NCBI GenBank assembly: GCA_964247295.1
Contig: CAXTTV010000020.1
Span: 1-40,996 of the forward strand
Length of the DNA: 40,996 nt
Direction: 5' to 3'
From: CAXTTV01 sp964247295
Lineage (GTDB): Bacteria > Chloroflexota > Ktedonobacteria > Ktedonobacterales > Ktedonobacteraceae
The notes under the pieces were generated by a model that was given only the letters and a program-made list of their open reading frames with translations, was not told the origin of the DNA and ran no database searches. Shown one piece after another: positions 14,833 through 25,100 of the stretch. Position 1 is the first letter of the stretch, and each line of letters begins with the position of its first letter. The translations under genes were made by a program, and so were the position numbers.

Positions 14833-16575
14833 ATGTCATCCAGTGCTGAAGAGAAAAAGAAAAATCTGTTGGAGCTTGGTGTGGGGGAGGGGAGTAAGGT
14901 AGAGCATATAAAGGCAGAAAGCCAGTATTTGCAGGGGCAGATCCAGGAAGAATTGCAGCAGCCAACCCCACGTTTTACAGAACCCCAGGTTCAATTGATG
15001 AAATTCCATGGTGTGTATCAGCAGGAAGATCGGGATCAGCGGCAGTCACGCAAAAACTCTGGTGAAGAGAAAGCATATCAGTTTATGATCCGTTCCCGCA
15101 TTCCCGGTGGCATATTAAGCGCGGAGCAATATTTAATCCATGATCGACTGGCGAGCCTCTACGGGAACGAGACCATGCGGATCACCACCCGGCAGGGGAT
15201 TCAACTCCATGGTATCCTCAAAGGAGAACTCAAACCGACCATCAGCGCGATTAACGACGCCCTGCTTTCAACGCTCGCGGCCTGTGGCGATGTCAATCGC
15301 AACGTCATGGCCTGTCCCGCGCCCACCGCTGATCGAGCCCATGCCCAGGTTGAGCAGATCGCCCACCAGATCGCGATGCGGCTGACCCCTCATAGTGCGG
15401 CCTATCATGATATTTGGATCGACGGCGAGAAGGTCGAGACAATTGAGCAGCCAACCGGGATCGTTGAGCCTCTCTATGGTCCAACCTATCTACCACGCAA
15501 GTTCAAGATTGGTGTAGCCTTCCCTGGTGACAACTGTATTGATGTGTATACTCAGGATATTGGCCTGGTCGCGAAAGTTGAGAACGATACTCTGATCGGT
15601 TTCACTGTTCTAATTGGTGGTGGTATGGGCTCAACCCATGGGAAGACCGAGACCTTTCCGAGACTGGCGGAGCCGCTCTGCTTTGCCACCGTGGACCAAG
15701 TATTACCGGTAGTTGAGACCATTGTTACCATTCAGCGTGATTATGGAGATCGCACGAACCGCAAGCACGCCCGGATGAAGTATCTGGTGCAGGACCAGGG
15801 GATCGCATGGTTCCGCAAAGAGCTGGAGTCGAGGTTAGAATATGCTGTTGGCGATCCCGAAAAGATTTCCTGGCAGGGCAATGATGACCATCTGGGTTGG
15901 CATCAGCAGGGAGAGGATCGCTGGTTCCTGGGCCTCTATGTTGAGAATGGGCGCGTCAAAGATACCGAGAGCGTGCGTTTTCGAGAAGGCCTGCGTACAG
16001 CAATTGAACGATTCCAACCTGGAATTCGCCTGACGGGCCAGCAAAATATCCTGTTAACCGATATCTCGGGAGAGCAGCGCCAGCCATTAGAAGATCTGCT
16101 TTCATCCTATGGGATCGAAGTCAACGCAGCGAAGCTTGGCACGAAGCGACTGGCGATGGCTTGCCCCGCTCTGCCCACCTGTGGTCTGGCTCTGGCCGAG
16201 GCTGAGCGTACTTTACCAGATCTGGTTACGCAGATCGAAGCTGAGCTAGTCGCACTGGATCTTGGCGAGGAGCCTGTGAGCATCCGTATGACAGGGTGCC
16301 CCAACGGTTGCGCGCGGCCATGTATGGGCGATATTGGGATCGTAGGCCGCTCAAAAGATCTATATAACGTGTATGTAGGCGGGGATGCTGCTAACACTCG
16401 TCTGAATACCCTCTACGTGCCCTCTGTCAGAGCTGACAACATTGTTGCGGTTCTGCGTCCACTCTTTGCCTTCTGGAAAGACAAGCGAGAGCAGAACGAA
16501 GGCCTGGGAGATTTCTGCAATCGCTACGGCGTCAGCGAATTGCAGCAGACGCTGACTACTGGTCTGCAAGCGTAA
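14833..16575 (+). CDS. sir: Assimilatory sulfite reductase, siroheme/4Fe-4S hemoprotein
   Basis: This enzyme reduces sulfite to sulfide with six electrons, probably from ferredoxin, in the cytosol. The 580-residue protein has the duplicated nitrite/sulfite reductase layout: LRITTRQGIQLHG-type first ferredoxin-like half (MRITTRQGIQLHG), CGDVNRNVMACPAP, and the metal site. Ligands C444, C450, C489 and C493 show the same 6/39/4 spacing as in E. coli CysI. TGCPNGCARPCMGDIGIVG and LYNVYVGGDAANTRLN favour sulfite over nitrite reductase. AAGGAGGT lies 7 nt before ATG 14833; an in-frame GTG at 14824 falls inside that site and is rejected. Two siroheme synthesis genes follow directly. NADPH-linked use with a separate flavoprotein is the alternative. 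Confidence 0.92.
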   Translation: MSSSAEEKKKNLLELGVGEGSKVEHIKAESQYLQGQIQEELQQPTPRFTEPQVQLMKFHGVYQQEDRDQRQSRKNSGEEKAYQFMIRSRIPGGILSAEQYLIHDRLASLYGNETMRITTRQGIQLHGILKGELKPTISAINDALLSTLAACGDVNRNVMACPAPTADRAHAQVEQIAHQIAMRLTPHSAAYHDIWIDGEKVETIEQPTGIVEPLYGPTYLPRKFKIGVAFPGDNCIDVYTQDIGLVAKVENDTLIGFTVLIGGGMGSTHGKTETFPRLAEPLCFATVDQVLPVVETIVTIQRDYGDRTNRKHARMKYLVQDQGIAWFRKELESRLEYAVGDPEKISWQGNDDHLGWHQQGEDRWFLGLYVENGRVKDTESVRFREGLRTAIERFQPGIRLTGQQNILLTDISGEQRQPLEDLLSSYGIEVNAAKLGTKRLAMACPALPTCGLALAEAERTLPDLVTQIEAELVALDLGEEPVSIRMTGCPNGCARPCMGDIGIVGRSKDLYNVYVGGDAANTRLNTLYVPSVRADNIVAVLRPLFAFWKDKREQNEGLGDFCNRYGVSELQQTLTTGLQA

Positions 16576-16613
16576 GATCCTAAATTTTCTTATAGTCAAA
16601 AATGGAAGGATAT

Positions 16614-17327
16614 ATGCCTGACTATTATTCCGCGATGTTAGATCTGAGGGGGCGTCCAGTGCTGATCATTGGTGGTGATCAGGTTGCAGTAGAGAAGGCC
16701 CGAGGGCTGCTGACGAGCAAAGCTAAGGTGACAGTCCAGTCCTCGGAATTTTGTGATGAACTCCTTGAGATGGCGGCTCGCGATGAGGTTGTGTTACGTC
16801 AGAAGGCCTACTCTCACGGCGATCTTGAGGGAGCTTTTGTGGTCGTCTCGACCAGCACCTATAATCCCGCTCTCAGTGAAGAGATCTGGAATGAGGCCCA
16901 GGCCAGGAACCAGTTAATAAATATTGTGGATCTTCCGCATCGGTGCAACTTTATTTTGCCCTCAATTCTCAGGCGAGGAAAGCTAACGATCTCTGTTTCC
17001 ACAGAGGGGGCCAGCCCCGCTCTCGCCAAGCGTATTCGTCAGCAGTTAGAGAACGAGTTCCCGCCAGCCTATGAGGAATATCTAAGGCTGGCAAGCACGA
17101 TTCGAGCCTTATTACGTGAACAAGGGATCTCTTATCAACAGCGAGATGATTTTTTCGGCCTCTTTTTTGAATCAGATATTCTGGCATTGCTGGTAGCGGG
17201 CCAGGAAGAGGCCGCGCTTGCAGAGGCTCGTAATTTGCTCCAGCGCTCTGAGATCATGTTATCGATAGACTGCCTCGCGACAGTAAGTAAGGAAAGGAGT
17301 GACACGGATGGTACTCTCCTCTCATAA
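16614..17327 (+). CDS. Precorrin-2 dehydrogenase / sirohydrochlorin ferrochelatase (Met8/CysG-N type)
   Basis: This 237-residue protein carries out the last steps of siroheme synthesis: NAD-dependent oxidation of precorrin-2 and iron insertion. It contains MLDLRGRPVLIIGGDQVAVE (NAD site; the third Gly of GGG is Asp here), INIVDLPHRCNFILPSILRRG with the conserved catalytic-type Asp, and TISVSTEGASPALAKRIRQQ. An ATG at 16602 is in frame, but GGAAGGA lies between it and ATG 16614, which is therefore preferred despite short spacing. It lies 38 nt after sulfite reductase and overlaps the methyltransferase gene by 20 nt, so the trio is one operon supplying enzyme and cofactor. Confidence 0.9.
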   Translation: MPDYYSAMLDLRGRPVLIIGGDQVAVEKARGLLTSKAKVTVQSSEFCDELLEMAARDEVVLRQKAYSHGDLEGAFVVVSTSTYNPALSEEIWNEAQARNQLINIVDLPHRCNFILPSILRRGKLTISVSTEGASPALAKRIRQQLENEFPPAYEEYLRLASTIRALLREQGISYQQRDDFFGLFFESDILALLVAGQEEAALAEARNLLQRSEIMLSIDCLATVSKERSDTDGTLLS

Positions 17328-18135
17328 TCATACTATTTCAGAAGATCTCATTGAGCAGCCCGGACGCCAGGGGCGAGTCTACCTGATCGGAGCCGGTCCG
17401 GGAGATCCTGAGCTGGTTACCGTCAAGGCCCTGCGTCTCCTGCGGAGCGCCGATGTCGTCGTCTACGATCGTTTAATCCCCACTGCGTTACTGGCAGAGG
17501 CCCGATCGGATGCCGAGCTATTGTATGTTGGGAAAGGACCAAAGAAGCATACATTGCCACAAGAAGAGATTAATGCTCTGCTTGTCAGTCGGGCCAGAAA
17601 CGGGGCTACCGTTGTGCGTTTGAAAGGGGGAGATCCCTTTGTTTTTGGTCGGGGTGGAGAGGAGGCTCTGGCCCTGGTCGAGGCGCAGATCCCATTTGAG
17701 ATTGTACCGGGGATCAGCTCAGCGATCGCCGTTCCAGCCTACGCGGGTATTCCCGTTACCCATCGGGAGCATACGCCCCTGTTTACGGTTGTAACCGGGC
17801 ATGAGAAGCGCTCGGGGGAGTCAAGCGTAGACTGGCAGGCAATGGCTGTGCTTGGACGGCTGGGTGGCACCATTGTCATTTTGATGGGGGTCTCCGCTCT
17901 GCCAAACATCCTCGCGAGCCTGATGGCCGGTGGATTAGCGGCAGACACGCCGGCGGCAGTCATTCAGCAGGGGACAATGCGAGAGCAGACGACAGTAGTC
18001 GCGACCGTCGAGACACTCGCAGTGCAGGCCGCGCATCTGGGAGCACCAGCGATTACTATCATCGGAACGGTTGTGACCCTTCGTGAGCAACTGGCCTGGT
18101 TTGAGCAATCCTTCGCGACCGTGGACAATATATAA
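17308..18135 (+). CDS. cobA: Uroporphyrinogen-III C-methyltransferase
   Basis: This 275-residue SUMT transfers two methyl groups from SAM to uroporphyrinogen III, making precorrin-2 for siroheme. It shows all landmark motifs: VYLIGAGPGDPELVTVKALR, ADVVVYDRLI, VRLKGGDPFVFGRGGEEA, VPGISSAIAVPAYAGIPVTH and ILMGVSALP. An N-terminal extension of about 24 residues precedes the catalytic domain. AAAGGAG lies 8 nt before ATG 17308; an in-frame GTG at 17299 overlaps that site. In many bacteria this activity is fused to the Met8 domain in CysG or to HemD; here the two activities are separate, overlapping genes. Confidence 0.95.
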   Translation: MVLSSHNHTISEDLIEQPGRQGRVYLIGAGPGDPELVTVKALRLLRSADVVVYDRLIPTALLAEARSDAELLYVGKGPKKHTLPQEEINALLVSRARNGATVVRLKGGDPFVFGRGGEEALALVEAQIPFEIVPGISSAIAVPAYAGIPVTHREHTPLFTVVTGHEKRSGESSVDWQAMAVLGRLGGTIVILMGVSALPNILASLMAGGLAADTPAAVIQQGTMREQTTVVATVETLAVQAAHLGAPAITIIGTVVTLREQLAWFEQSFATVDNI

Positions 18136-18147
18136 CAATCCTTCCAC

Positions 18148-18200
18148 GCATCTCGAAACATCTGATGTCCTTTTCAGATGTTTCGAGATGCTCTTCCTCT
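18148..18200 (+). terminator. Terminator of the sulfite reductase operon (18-bp perfect stem)
   Basis: GCATCTCGAAACATCTGA and its exact complement pair over 18 bp (18148-18165 with 18174-18191) around an 8-nt loop. The tail TCTTCCTCTT is pyrimidine-rich but not a pure T run. Confidence 0.75.
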
Positions 18201-18344
18201 TGAGAGTATATACCGCAGCTTTCCTCATCCAAAATTATTGATAAAGAAAATTTGACGGCAAAATGTTTCCGCTTTTGCTTTTGCTCCCGGTATGTAAATA
18301 AGTAGAGAGATGTTATTGAGCAAAAGGAAGGAAGGGAAGATGCC

Positions 18345-19586
18345 ATGTCGTTAGAGGACAAAATACGCTCGACAGAAGCGTTACCAGGATTGCTCTCCTC
18401 CTGTATTTCGCGTGCCCGACTGCTGGAATTTTTAGACCTGCCAAAAAAGTGTTCGTTATTGAAACCGGCTCTGATAGCTCGATTGATAGAGGTGCTGGAG
18501 GCGGACAATCTAAAACTGGCGCAACTGCTAGAGGCGTTTGTGTCGGAACTGGCAGTTAGCCCACCTGAATTGGAGCAGTTGCTTGGTTGCACAACTACCG
18601 AGCGGCGTCGCTGGGTTGAAGAGGGGAAGATCCCTATTCTGGAATTGCGGAGCTATCGCAAAGGTGGGAGTGAGCATTCCTTCGCGGTATTTGATCGGAG
18701 AGTAGTTCAGGCGATTACGCCAGATCAGCTTGAGCAGTGGCGTCAGAGCCATCTAGAACAGGTGCATGTAAATCGGCGGCTTGGAGCGCGGTCGGGCCAA
18801 CAGAGCCGCGAGCGTAACAGGCAGACCCGGCAACGGATTGAGAGTGAATGGCGGCAACAGATGCAGAGTTGGATTTCTCAGGGTTCGGCAGAGGTTGCGA
18901 CGATTCTCATCTTGTGCTTCTGGACGGTCTGGGCCTCACGTTGGGCCAAGGAGAATCAGTGGAAGGCGAAGCAAGCGATAAAGCATCCTACTCGCTATCA
19001 GGCACGTCGCAAGGAATGGTACGCGCGCAAAGATCAGGCCCTGCGCCTGCTAGCGCGAACGCCCTATTGTCAGGTACGATTCTACCGACCGGGGAACCCA
19101 GATAAATTAAGTCTTCATCTTTGTGACGACCACCATGAGATGAATCGGGAGTTTTCATACCCCAATAAATGGGTTTTCTTCGCGGACTTTGAAGAAGAGG
19201 TCTCACGTTGTAAGCATTGCCTGGTGGATTGCGAGGAAAATTTTTACTCCCTGTATTACCTGGAAGTGAAGGTGAAACAGTATCCAGATCTGCATTTTTC
19301 TTTTCATATTCCCTATGGGTCTGGGAAGCTGTTTTTACCATCTCCTACCAAGCTCACGAAGGTAGTACATGAGGAAGAGCAGGATGGGCTGTTTTGTTTG
19401 GGACGAGCGTTGCTCGCGGAGGAGAAGATTGCCTTTCGAGAGCAGGATGTGCTGAGCCAGTTTGAACAGGCTCTAGATGCCGCCTTAAAAGCATTTCCAG
19501 CACCCGAGCAAGATGCACCCAAATCTCAGGGGTCTATGCTGAAGGAGGACGGCAGCTTGCTTATTTACCTGCCTTTAGTTATATAA
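18345..19586 (+). CDS. Unknown protein with HTH-like and cysteine-rich (zinc?) segments
   Basis: This 413-residue protein is not recognised. Residues 20-50 (LLEFLDLPKKCSLLKPALIA) resemble a short SAP-like or helical DNA-binding motif. Residues 71-124 (VSPPELEQLLGCTTTERRRW, VEEGKIP, FAVFDRRVV) read like a MerR/excisionase winged HTH. A basic, Gln/Arg-rich helix follows at 140-230. A likely metal site then has C242, C260, H263, H264, C289, C292 and C296. The C-terminus alternates beta strands (LYYLEVKVKQ, LHFSFHIPYG) and ends in a short hydrophobic strand. A nucleic-acid-binding role is inferred. It stands alone after the siroheme operon terminator. Confidence 0.6.
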   Translation: MSLEDKIRSTEALPGLLSSCISRARLLEFLDLPKKCSLLKPALIARLIEVLEADNLKLAQLLEAFVSELAVSPPELEQLLGCTTTERRRWVEEGKIPILELRSYRKGGSEHSFAVFDRRVVQAITPDQLEQWRQSHLEQVHVNRRLGARSGQQSRERNRQTRQRIESEWRQQMQSWISQGSAEVATILILCFWTVWASRWAKENQWKAKQAIKHPTRYQARRKEWYARKDQALRLLARTPYCQVRFYRPGNPDKLSLHLCDDHHEMNREFSYPNKWVFFADFEEEVSRCKHCLVDCEENFYSLYYLEVKVKQYPDLHFSFHIPYGSGKLFLPSPTKLTKVVHEEEQDGLFCLGRALLAEEKIAFREQDVLSQFEQALDAALKAFPAPEQDAPKSQGSMLKEDGSLLIYLPLVI

Positions 19587-19590
19587 TAGA

Positions 19591-19630
19591 TTAAGCTCAA
19601 CGCACTATAAAATCAGTTTTTTGAGCTTAA
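19591..19630. repeat. 10-bp inverted repeat between the zinc protein and the thioesterase
   Basis: TTAAGCTCAA (19591-19600) and TTGAGCTTAA (19621-19630) are perfect arms around a 20-nt AT-rich loop containing TATAAAAT. It may terminate the upstream gene or act as an operator for the gene at 19664. Confidence 0.5.
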
Positions 19631-19663
19631 GCAATTATATTTAGATATAAAGGTAGGAATGTT

Positions 19664-20236
19664 ATGAATCCATTCGCGAATATTCGCGAGAAGCAGACGC
19701 CTCTCCCAGAGGTAGATCTAACAAAAGGAAAAAGCATTGCCGAGACGCGTAGCGTCTTGAGTCGGATGATGGGAGTCACTGATGCAAACTCGCAGGGCAA
19801 TGTGCATGGTGGGTTAATTATGCATATGGTGGATGAGGCCGCCGCCGTTGTGGCGATCCGCCATGCGCATCGGAATGTGGTCACAGCGCGGGTGGAGCGC
19901 TTCGATTTTTTGGCTCCCGCCTACATTGGGAATGTGGTCTCCGTTCATTGCGCCATGAACTATGTGGGCCGTACCAGTATGGAGGTGGGGGTCGAGGTGC
20001 GTGCTGAAGATCCATTGACGGGTGAGTTGCGCGAGGTCGCCAGCAGCTATGTAATTTATGTAGCCCTGGATGAAGCAGGAAAGCCCGTTCCCGTTCCGCC
20101 GCTGGTTCCAGGAGATGACCAGGAAGCCATGATTATTGATCTGGCGCGTATTCGACGTGATCGGGTAGCGAAGGTAACGGCTGAGATGGAAAAATTGCGT
20201 CGGGAGTATCGCACAATCGATCAGACCGAAAGGTAA
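19664..20236 (+). CDS. Hotdog-fold acyl-CoA thioesterase (YciA/ACOT type)
   Basis: This 190-residue protein has the single hotdog domain of hexameric acyl-CoA thioesterases, which hydrolyse acyl-CoA to free acid and CoA. The central helix motif is GNVHGGLIMHMVDEAAA, with the Asp that activates water, followed by VTARVERFDFLAPAYIGNVV and NYVGRTSMEVGVEVRAED. This is the ACOT7/YciA-like branch rather than the 4-hydroxybenzoyl-CoA type. A C-terminal tail of about 40 charged residues is longer than in YciA. Substrate chain length cannot be predicted. GGTAGGA lies about 8 nt before the ATG. Confidence 0.9.
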   Translation: MNPFANIREKQTPLPEVDLTKGKSIAETRSVLSRMMGVTDANSQGNVHGGLIMHMVDEAAAVVAIRHAHRNVVTARVERFDFLAPAYIGNVVSVHCAMNYVGRTSMEVGVEVRAEDPLTGELREVASSYVIYVALDEAGKPVPVPPLVPGDDQEAMIIDLARIRRDRVAKVTAEMEKLRREYRTIDQTER

Positions 20237-20438
20237 CACATTCTTGAGATCCATGGCATACATGGTAGAGAAATCAGCTTTTCAGCGATGATTCTCCTAC
20301 TGTTTCTCCGTGAAGGGATCTGAAAAAACGTCGCCGGTATGATTTATGGGTCACTTGTCACTTGGATGGCTTGCTCCCGCTAACTATACTGAAGATCGCT
20401 AGTTGTAATTCTTTGATGATCTTTTCTAAGGAGTTGCC

Positions 20439-22052
20439 ATGGCGCGCAATCTTTACCGCTGCTATCTTTATGCGGTCTATCTATCGTTGCTGGTGTTCGC
20501 GACGATTGGTTTAGGACGCCTGCTTCTGGTGTTGTTTAATCAACCCCCGTTGAATGGTGCCGCTCCAGGCACAATAATTAGTTCGCCAACTAATGCTGAG
20601 CTGGTGCAGGCACTGGTTTTCGCGGGCGTCTCATGGGCGATTTCGGGCCTGTTGGGAGGGCTACACTTCTGGCTGATCAGGCGGGATATTCGTCATGATC
20701 CGTCGGCTGGCACTGGGGCGGTTCGCTCCTTTTTTCTGAACTTCGGGCTCATTGTCACCGTTCCTGCCTGTGTGCTGGTCGCGTCTCAGGCAGTGCTGCC
20801 TGAACTTGGGCACAATGTGACCTGGAATAATATTAGTGGTAGCCTGGCTTTTGTGCTCTGCACTCTGATATTAGGGGCCTGGCTAGAATGGGAGCGTCAG
20901 CAATTTCGGCCAGCTTCTGGTCTACCGATGGTGTATCAACGGCTGCATATATATCTGGTACAGACTGTATTCCTGTTGTTTCTAGCTCTGCTCTGGCCCG
21001 ATGTGAGCCGTCAATTGATCGACTTTCTATTCCTGGGGGGAGCCGCGACCAGAGAGGCTGGGGCTCCCGCGATCTGTTTGGGCTTTCAGGCCTGCTCAGA
21101 CGCTCGTAACACATTGAGCCAGCTCGCCGCCCTTCTTTGGATTGGGGCATTCTGGCTGGGCTATGGTTTTCTTTCTTGTTCGGATCTCCGTTCACTTTTT
21201 CGCTGGATTTTGCATTTTGGGGGCTTATTAACCGGTTTTGTTTTTATGATTGCTGGTTTGAAAATAGCCTTTGAACTGCTTTTCTTATTAGTAGCTGGCC
21301 ACCCGGCAGGTTTACCCCAAATCTTTGGGCCTTCGGCTTCCTATAACTTTGGATCTCCATTGATCTTTGGGCTATTGGTAATCAGGATCTATTGGATCTG
21401 GTTACGGGCGGTAGGTTGTGCCAGAATCCTCTCCTCTGACTTATTACGTTTGACTGCTCTGGCATTTTTAACAGCGCTTCTGGCAATTGCATTCTGGTGG
21501 GGTGTAGGACTGACACTTGTAAATGCCTCGCAGTTCTTTTTTGAAACGGGGGTAGGCCCTTCATTGAGCACCTGGAGCAATGGGGTTGCCTTTACAGCCG
21601 TTGGGCTGGTGTATATTCCCCTGGATCTTTGGTTCTACCGTCTATCGACTCGCGCTAATATCGTCGTACCTCGCCGTGGATTTGTGCTGGTCCTTTTGAG
21701 TGGAGGGATATTATCAGGAGCGGTTGGAGCTTCCGTAGCACTCTATACCTTTGGGACCGCCATATTAGGCTCGCCATTAGCGGACTGGCAACAGAATGTG
21801 CGGGTGGGGTTGATCGCGTTCTCTATTGGGCTTGTGCTGGTATTGATCTATCTCTGGCGGGTGCGGCGAGAGCGACTGCTGGCACAGGTGGAAAAGGCCG
21901 CTGATGTGGATGCTCCGTCTAGTTTCGTCTCACTTGAACACATCCTAGATGATTTACTGGCTGGTCGTGTAAGCCGAGATCAGGCGGCGGCGGAAATTCG
22001 GCGATTAACCACTGTTATACCCACCTGGGCAGGGGAGGGATCTCCTCGTTGA
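20439..22052 (+). CDS. Polytopic membrane protein with DUF5671-like repeats
   Basis: This 537-residue protein has roughly a dozen hydrophobic segments. The unit around residues 1-110 (YRCYLYAVYLSLLVFATIGL, then WAISGLLGGLHFWLIRRDIR) matches the feel of DUF5671, a membrane domain common in Chloroflexota. Related units appear again near 165-280, 325-400 and 415-490. The last 60 residues (SLEHILDDLLAGRVSRDQAA) are soluble and probably cytoplasmic. No transporter or enzyme motif is visible. It is followed 147 nt later on the same strand by a far larger membrane protein, and the two may work together. AAGGAG lies shortly before the ATG. Confidence 0.7.
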   Translation: MARNLYRCYLYAVYLSLLVFATIGLGRLLLVLFNQPPLNGAAPGTIISSPTNAELVQALVFAGVSWAISGLLGGLHFWLIRRDIRHDPSAGTGAVRSFFLNFGLIVTVPACVLVASQAVLPELGHNVTWNNISGSLAFVLCTLILGAWLEWERQQFRPASGLPMVYQRLHIYLVQTVFLLFLALLWPDVSRQLIDFLFLGGAATREAGAPAICLGFQACSDARNTLSQLAALLWIGAFWLGYGFLSCSDLRSLFRWILHFGGLLTGFVFMIAGLKIAFELLFLLVAGHPAGLPQIFGPSASYNFGSPLIFGLLVIRIYWIWLRAVGCARILSSDLLRLTALAFLTALLAIAFWWGVGLTLVNASQFFFETGVGPSLSTWSNGVAFTAVGLVYIPLDLWFYRLSTRANIVVPRRGFVLVLLSGGILSGAVGASVALYTFGTAILGSPLADWQQNVRVGLIAFSIGLVLVLIYLWRVRRERLLAQVEKAADVDAPSSFVSLEHILDDLLAGRVSRDQAAAEIRRLTTVIPTWAGEGSPR

Positions 22053-22199
22053 TAGGGAGAGAAAACATCTTTTCGTCCAGCCTGTTCCCTATCTTATAGG
22101 TCAAATGACACCAGACTATCAGACGCTTCTCGGGTATCTTTAGCGATAGAAAAAGAATTTTCTTAATCTTATCCTCAAAAAATTCTAGAGGTGATGTAT

Positions 22200-25100
22200 A
22201 TGCTATTGAGCCGTTGTGATTGTTGTGGTCTGTCTGTTGCTGGTGGTTTTGGAGAGGATTGTCCTCGTTGCGGCTATCCATTGTTAGTTGCTAAAGAGCA
22301 ACAATTTTTACAAAGATCTATTGGGGATCTTCAACGTGTAGCACAGTACGGCGGAGGCTCGATGAGCGTGCTAAATCTGCTTGCGCGCTACAGTGGGCGG
22401 CTGCACTACCTTGGGTTGATCGGTCTGAACAACTCTGGGGCGCGAACCTTCTCCTCACCTGCGCCTGCTTCTACATCCGAGATTGTCTCAGTACCTCCAC
22501 ATTCACGCGTTACTCAACCGCTCCCGTCAGAAGAGAAGAGTGCTCAAACCTTTACGCCTGGCGTCCAACCGCAAGCCTTTTTTTTCTGGCACTCTTTTCT
22601 CTCGGATAATGCTATCTCGATCGTGGCCTTACTCGGAGCTTTTCTGATTCTGGTAGGAGCCCTGAGTTTTGTGGCGACAACTGCGGACCAGCGTCTGACG
22701 TTCGCGATTATTCTAGGTTTGCATCTATGTTTTGGGGGGGCGGCCCTGGTGATCTCTCGTGTACCGGGTTTGAACTTCGTCTCGAAAATTTATCTTAGCG
22801 TCTACGCACTCTTGCTACCACTGGTCGCCTATACATTTTATACATTGTTTCTAATTCAGGCTACTCCGCTTTCGTTACCAACGATCATTTTTCTGGCGGC
22901 GATCTATGCGGCGGTGGCGTATTCAGCGATTGCGATCACTCAGGAATTTGAGGTGTTTGCGTATGTGGGTGCGGTCTCCTGGATGGTTGCCGATCTCGCT
23001 TTGGTGGTAGCTCTCAAGCTGGATATTGTCTGGAGCATCCCGCTGGCTTTGACCTTCGCCGTTCTAGCGCTCTGGTGCTCTCATCTACTGAGATCCAATG
23101 TGTTGCCGGACTCATGGCGAATTTTAGGAACACCCCTGCGCCTGGTATCTTATGGGATTCTTGGACTTTCCATCGTAGCTTGTGTTCAGTTGCTTCAAAT
23201 GGCCGTTTTGTATTCCAGTCCGTTCTCGGCGACCCGTTTCTCTCTTGTAACGACACTCCTTCTGATTTCAGGATATACAGCACTTTTGCTTTGGGTGAAG
23301 CGCAATCATCGGCAATTGCTCTGGTTGCCTGTTCTGGCCTTGTGTTCTGTGCTGACCCTGAGTTTCGCCTGCGATTTTGACGCTTCCGGCTATAGTATTG
23401 CTTTAACATTGCTGGCTCTAGCTTATGCTGGTTTGCACTGGTTTGTTGGACGCTCCTGGCCCTTGTTACGTACCTTCAATGGTAGGCTGAATTTGCTGAT
23501 CTTGTTGATCTTCTGCTTTTTGCCTTTTCTGGCTGATCCCAAGATTCCGTTGTACCTGTTCAATCATGCGTACCGTAGCAGTTTTCTTTTTCAGTCTTTT
23601 ATTTTTGTACCATGGGAAAGCAGACATCGGGTGGCTTTCGGTGTGTTCCTGGTTGGTCTGATTCTGACGGTGCGGGTGGTATGGTTAGAGAAGGAGTCAC
23701 ATCCTGTGAGCGCGATGCTCCCGGCTGGCTACCTGTTGTTCTGGAATTATAGCCTCTGCATTCTCGTGTTTGGGTTAGATCCCCTCTGGTTGTTCCTGGG
23801 GCTAAGTTTCGGTTTAGCTATTGCCTCAGTGATCGTTCGACAATCCGTGGGATCAAGGCTGGCTGATCCTCTGGATGGTATAGTCTTGATTGCTCAGACG
23901 CTGGTTGGGCTGCTCTGTCTGCGACAGCCGGGATGGGTGATTGGCCTGTTGTTTTTTAGTTTCGCAGTCTTTGACTATGGGATTCTGGTGTATCAACGGC
24001 GCTCCTTTCTGTATTGGGTACCGGCTGGCTGGTCATTGTTGGCGCTGTTTTTCTGGCCGATCTGGGCCGTCTGGTGTATTGCGCTGTTGCTTCCCATGAT
24101 AACCGCGCTCGTCGCGCGTCTATATCCTGGTTTCAAAGAGGGCGAAGGGAAGCAAGGATTTTCATGGGATCTTTTGCCTTTAGGGATTGGCATAGTGTAT
24201 GCGGCTGTGATCTACAACCATGATTTGCTTGTCCCCTTTTCACTGTTTAAAACCTTGGGATGGTCCCCGGCTGTCGAAGTAGACCTTGCGCTGATAGGGT
24301 TGTCCTGGTATCTAAGCGCGTTGTTAACCCGCGCGTATTGGTGGGCTGTGCCAGCCATCTGCTTTGGTGCTCTGGCTTTTAGTGTTTCCGCATCACCGAT
24401 ACTATGGCTTGCGGGAGTCAGTGCCGCATTTGCCTTGATTGCTTATGCCGTGAGCCAAGGCAGTCGGCGAGACTTTTTCTGGATTGTGCCGCTGTATGCG
24501 ATCGCCTTGATTGGAGCCCTGATCGCCAGCGTGCGAGGCTTTGAGCAGAATCAATTGCAGGCGGTAAGCTGGATTCTGCCGGGCCTTGGGCTATTAACAG
24601 CGCTTCTAAGCTGGTTAGAAGCTTTTCCGCTGGCGGTCTGGCTCCTTCCAATCTTTAGCGCCGGTTCGATTCTGGCGATGTTTGATCTGCATGACTATAG
24701 TCGTCTGCTGATATTGACCCTGATCTCGCTAGCTTCAGGTGTGACCTTGCGTCTGGCGAGATCGCTGCCCTTCGCGCGTGAGCAGAGCCGGCTGGTCCCG
24801 GCCCTGTATCTGGCGGCTTTGATTGGGGCTGTAGGGATCAGTGGTTTTGTTTCTGACCTGAATCAACCCTTTGTAGGAGCTATCCCGATCACGGTTCTTG
24901 TTTTCGCCATCCTGGCTTATGGGTTGGCCGTTTTTGAACGGCGGGTATCCTGGTTGATTTTCTGCGCCGGTTTCGCCGTCTGGGGCAGCTTTCGCATCAT
25001 CGCGGTCTTTCCCGGTTGTGGATCGTTGATTGCGGATTTTGTGAGATGTAGCGGACCGAACCAGACGATTCTTATAAGCCTCACGGTTCTCGTGGTTATC

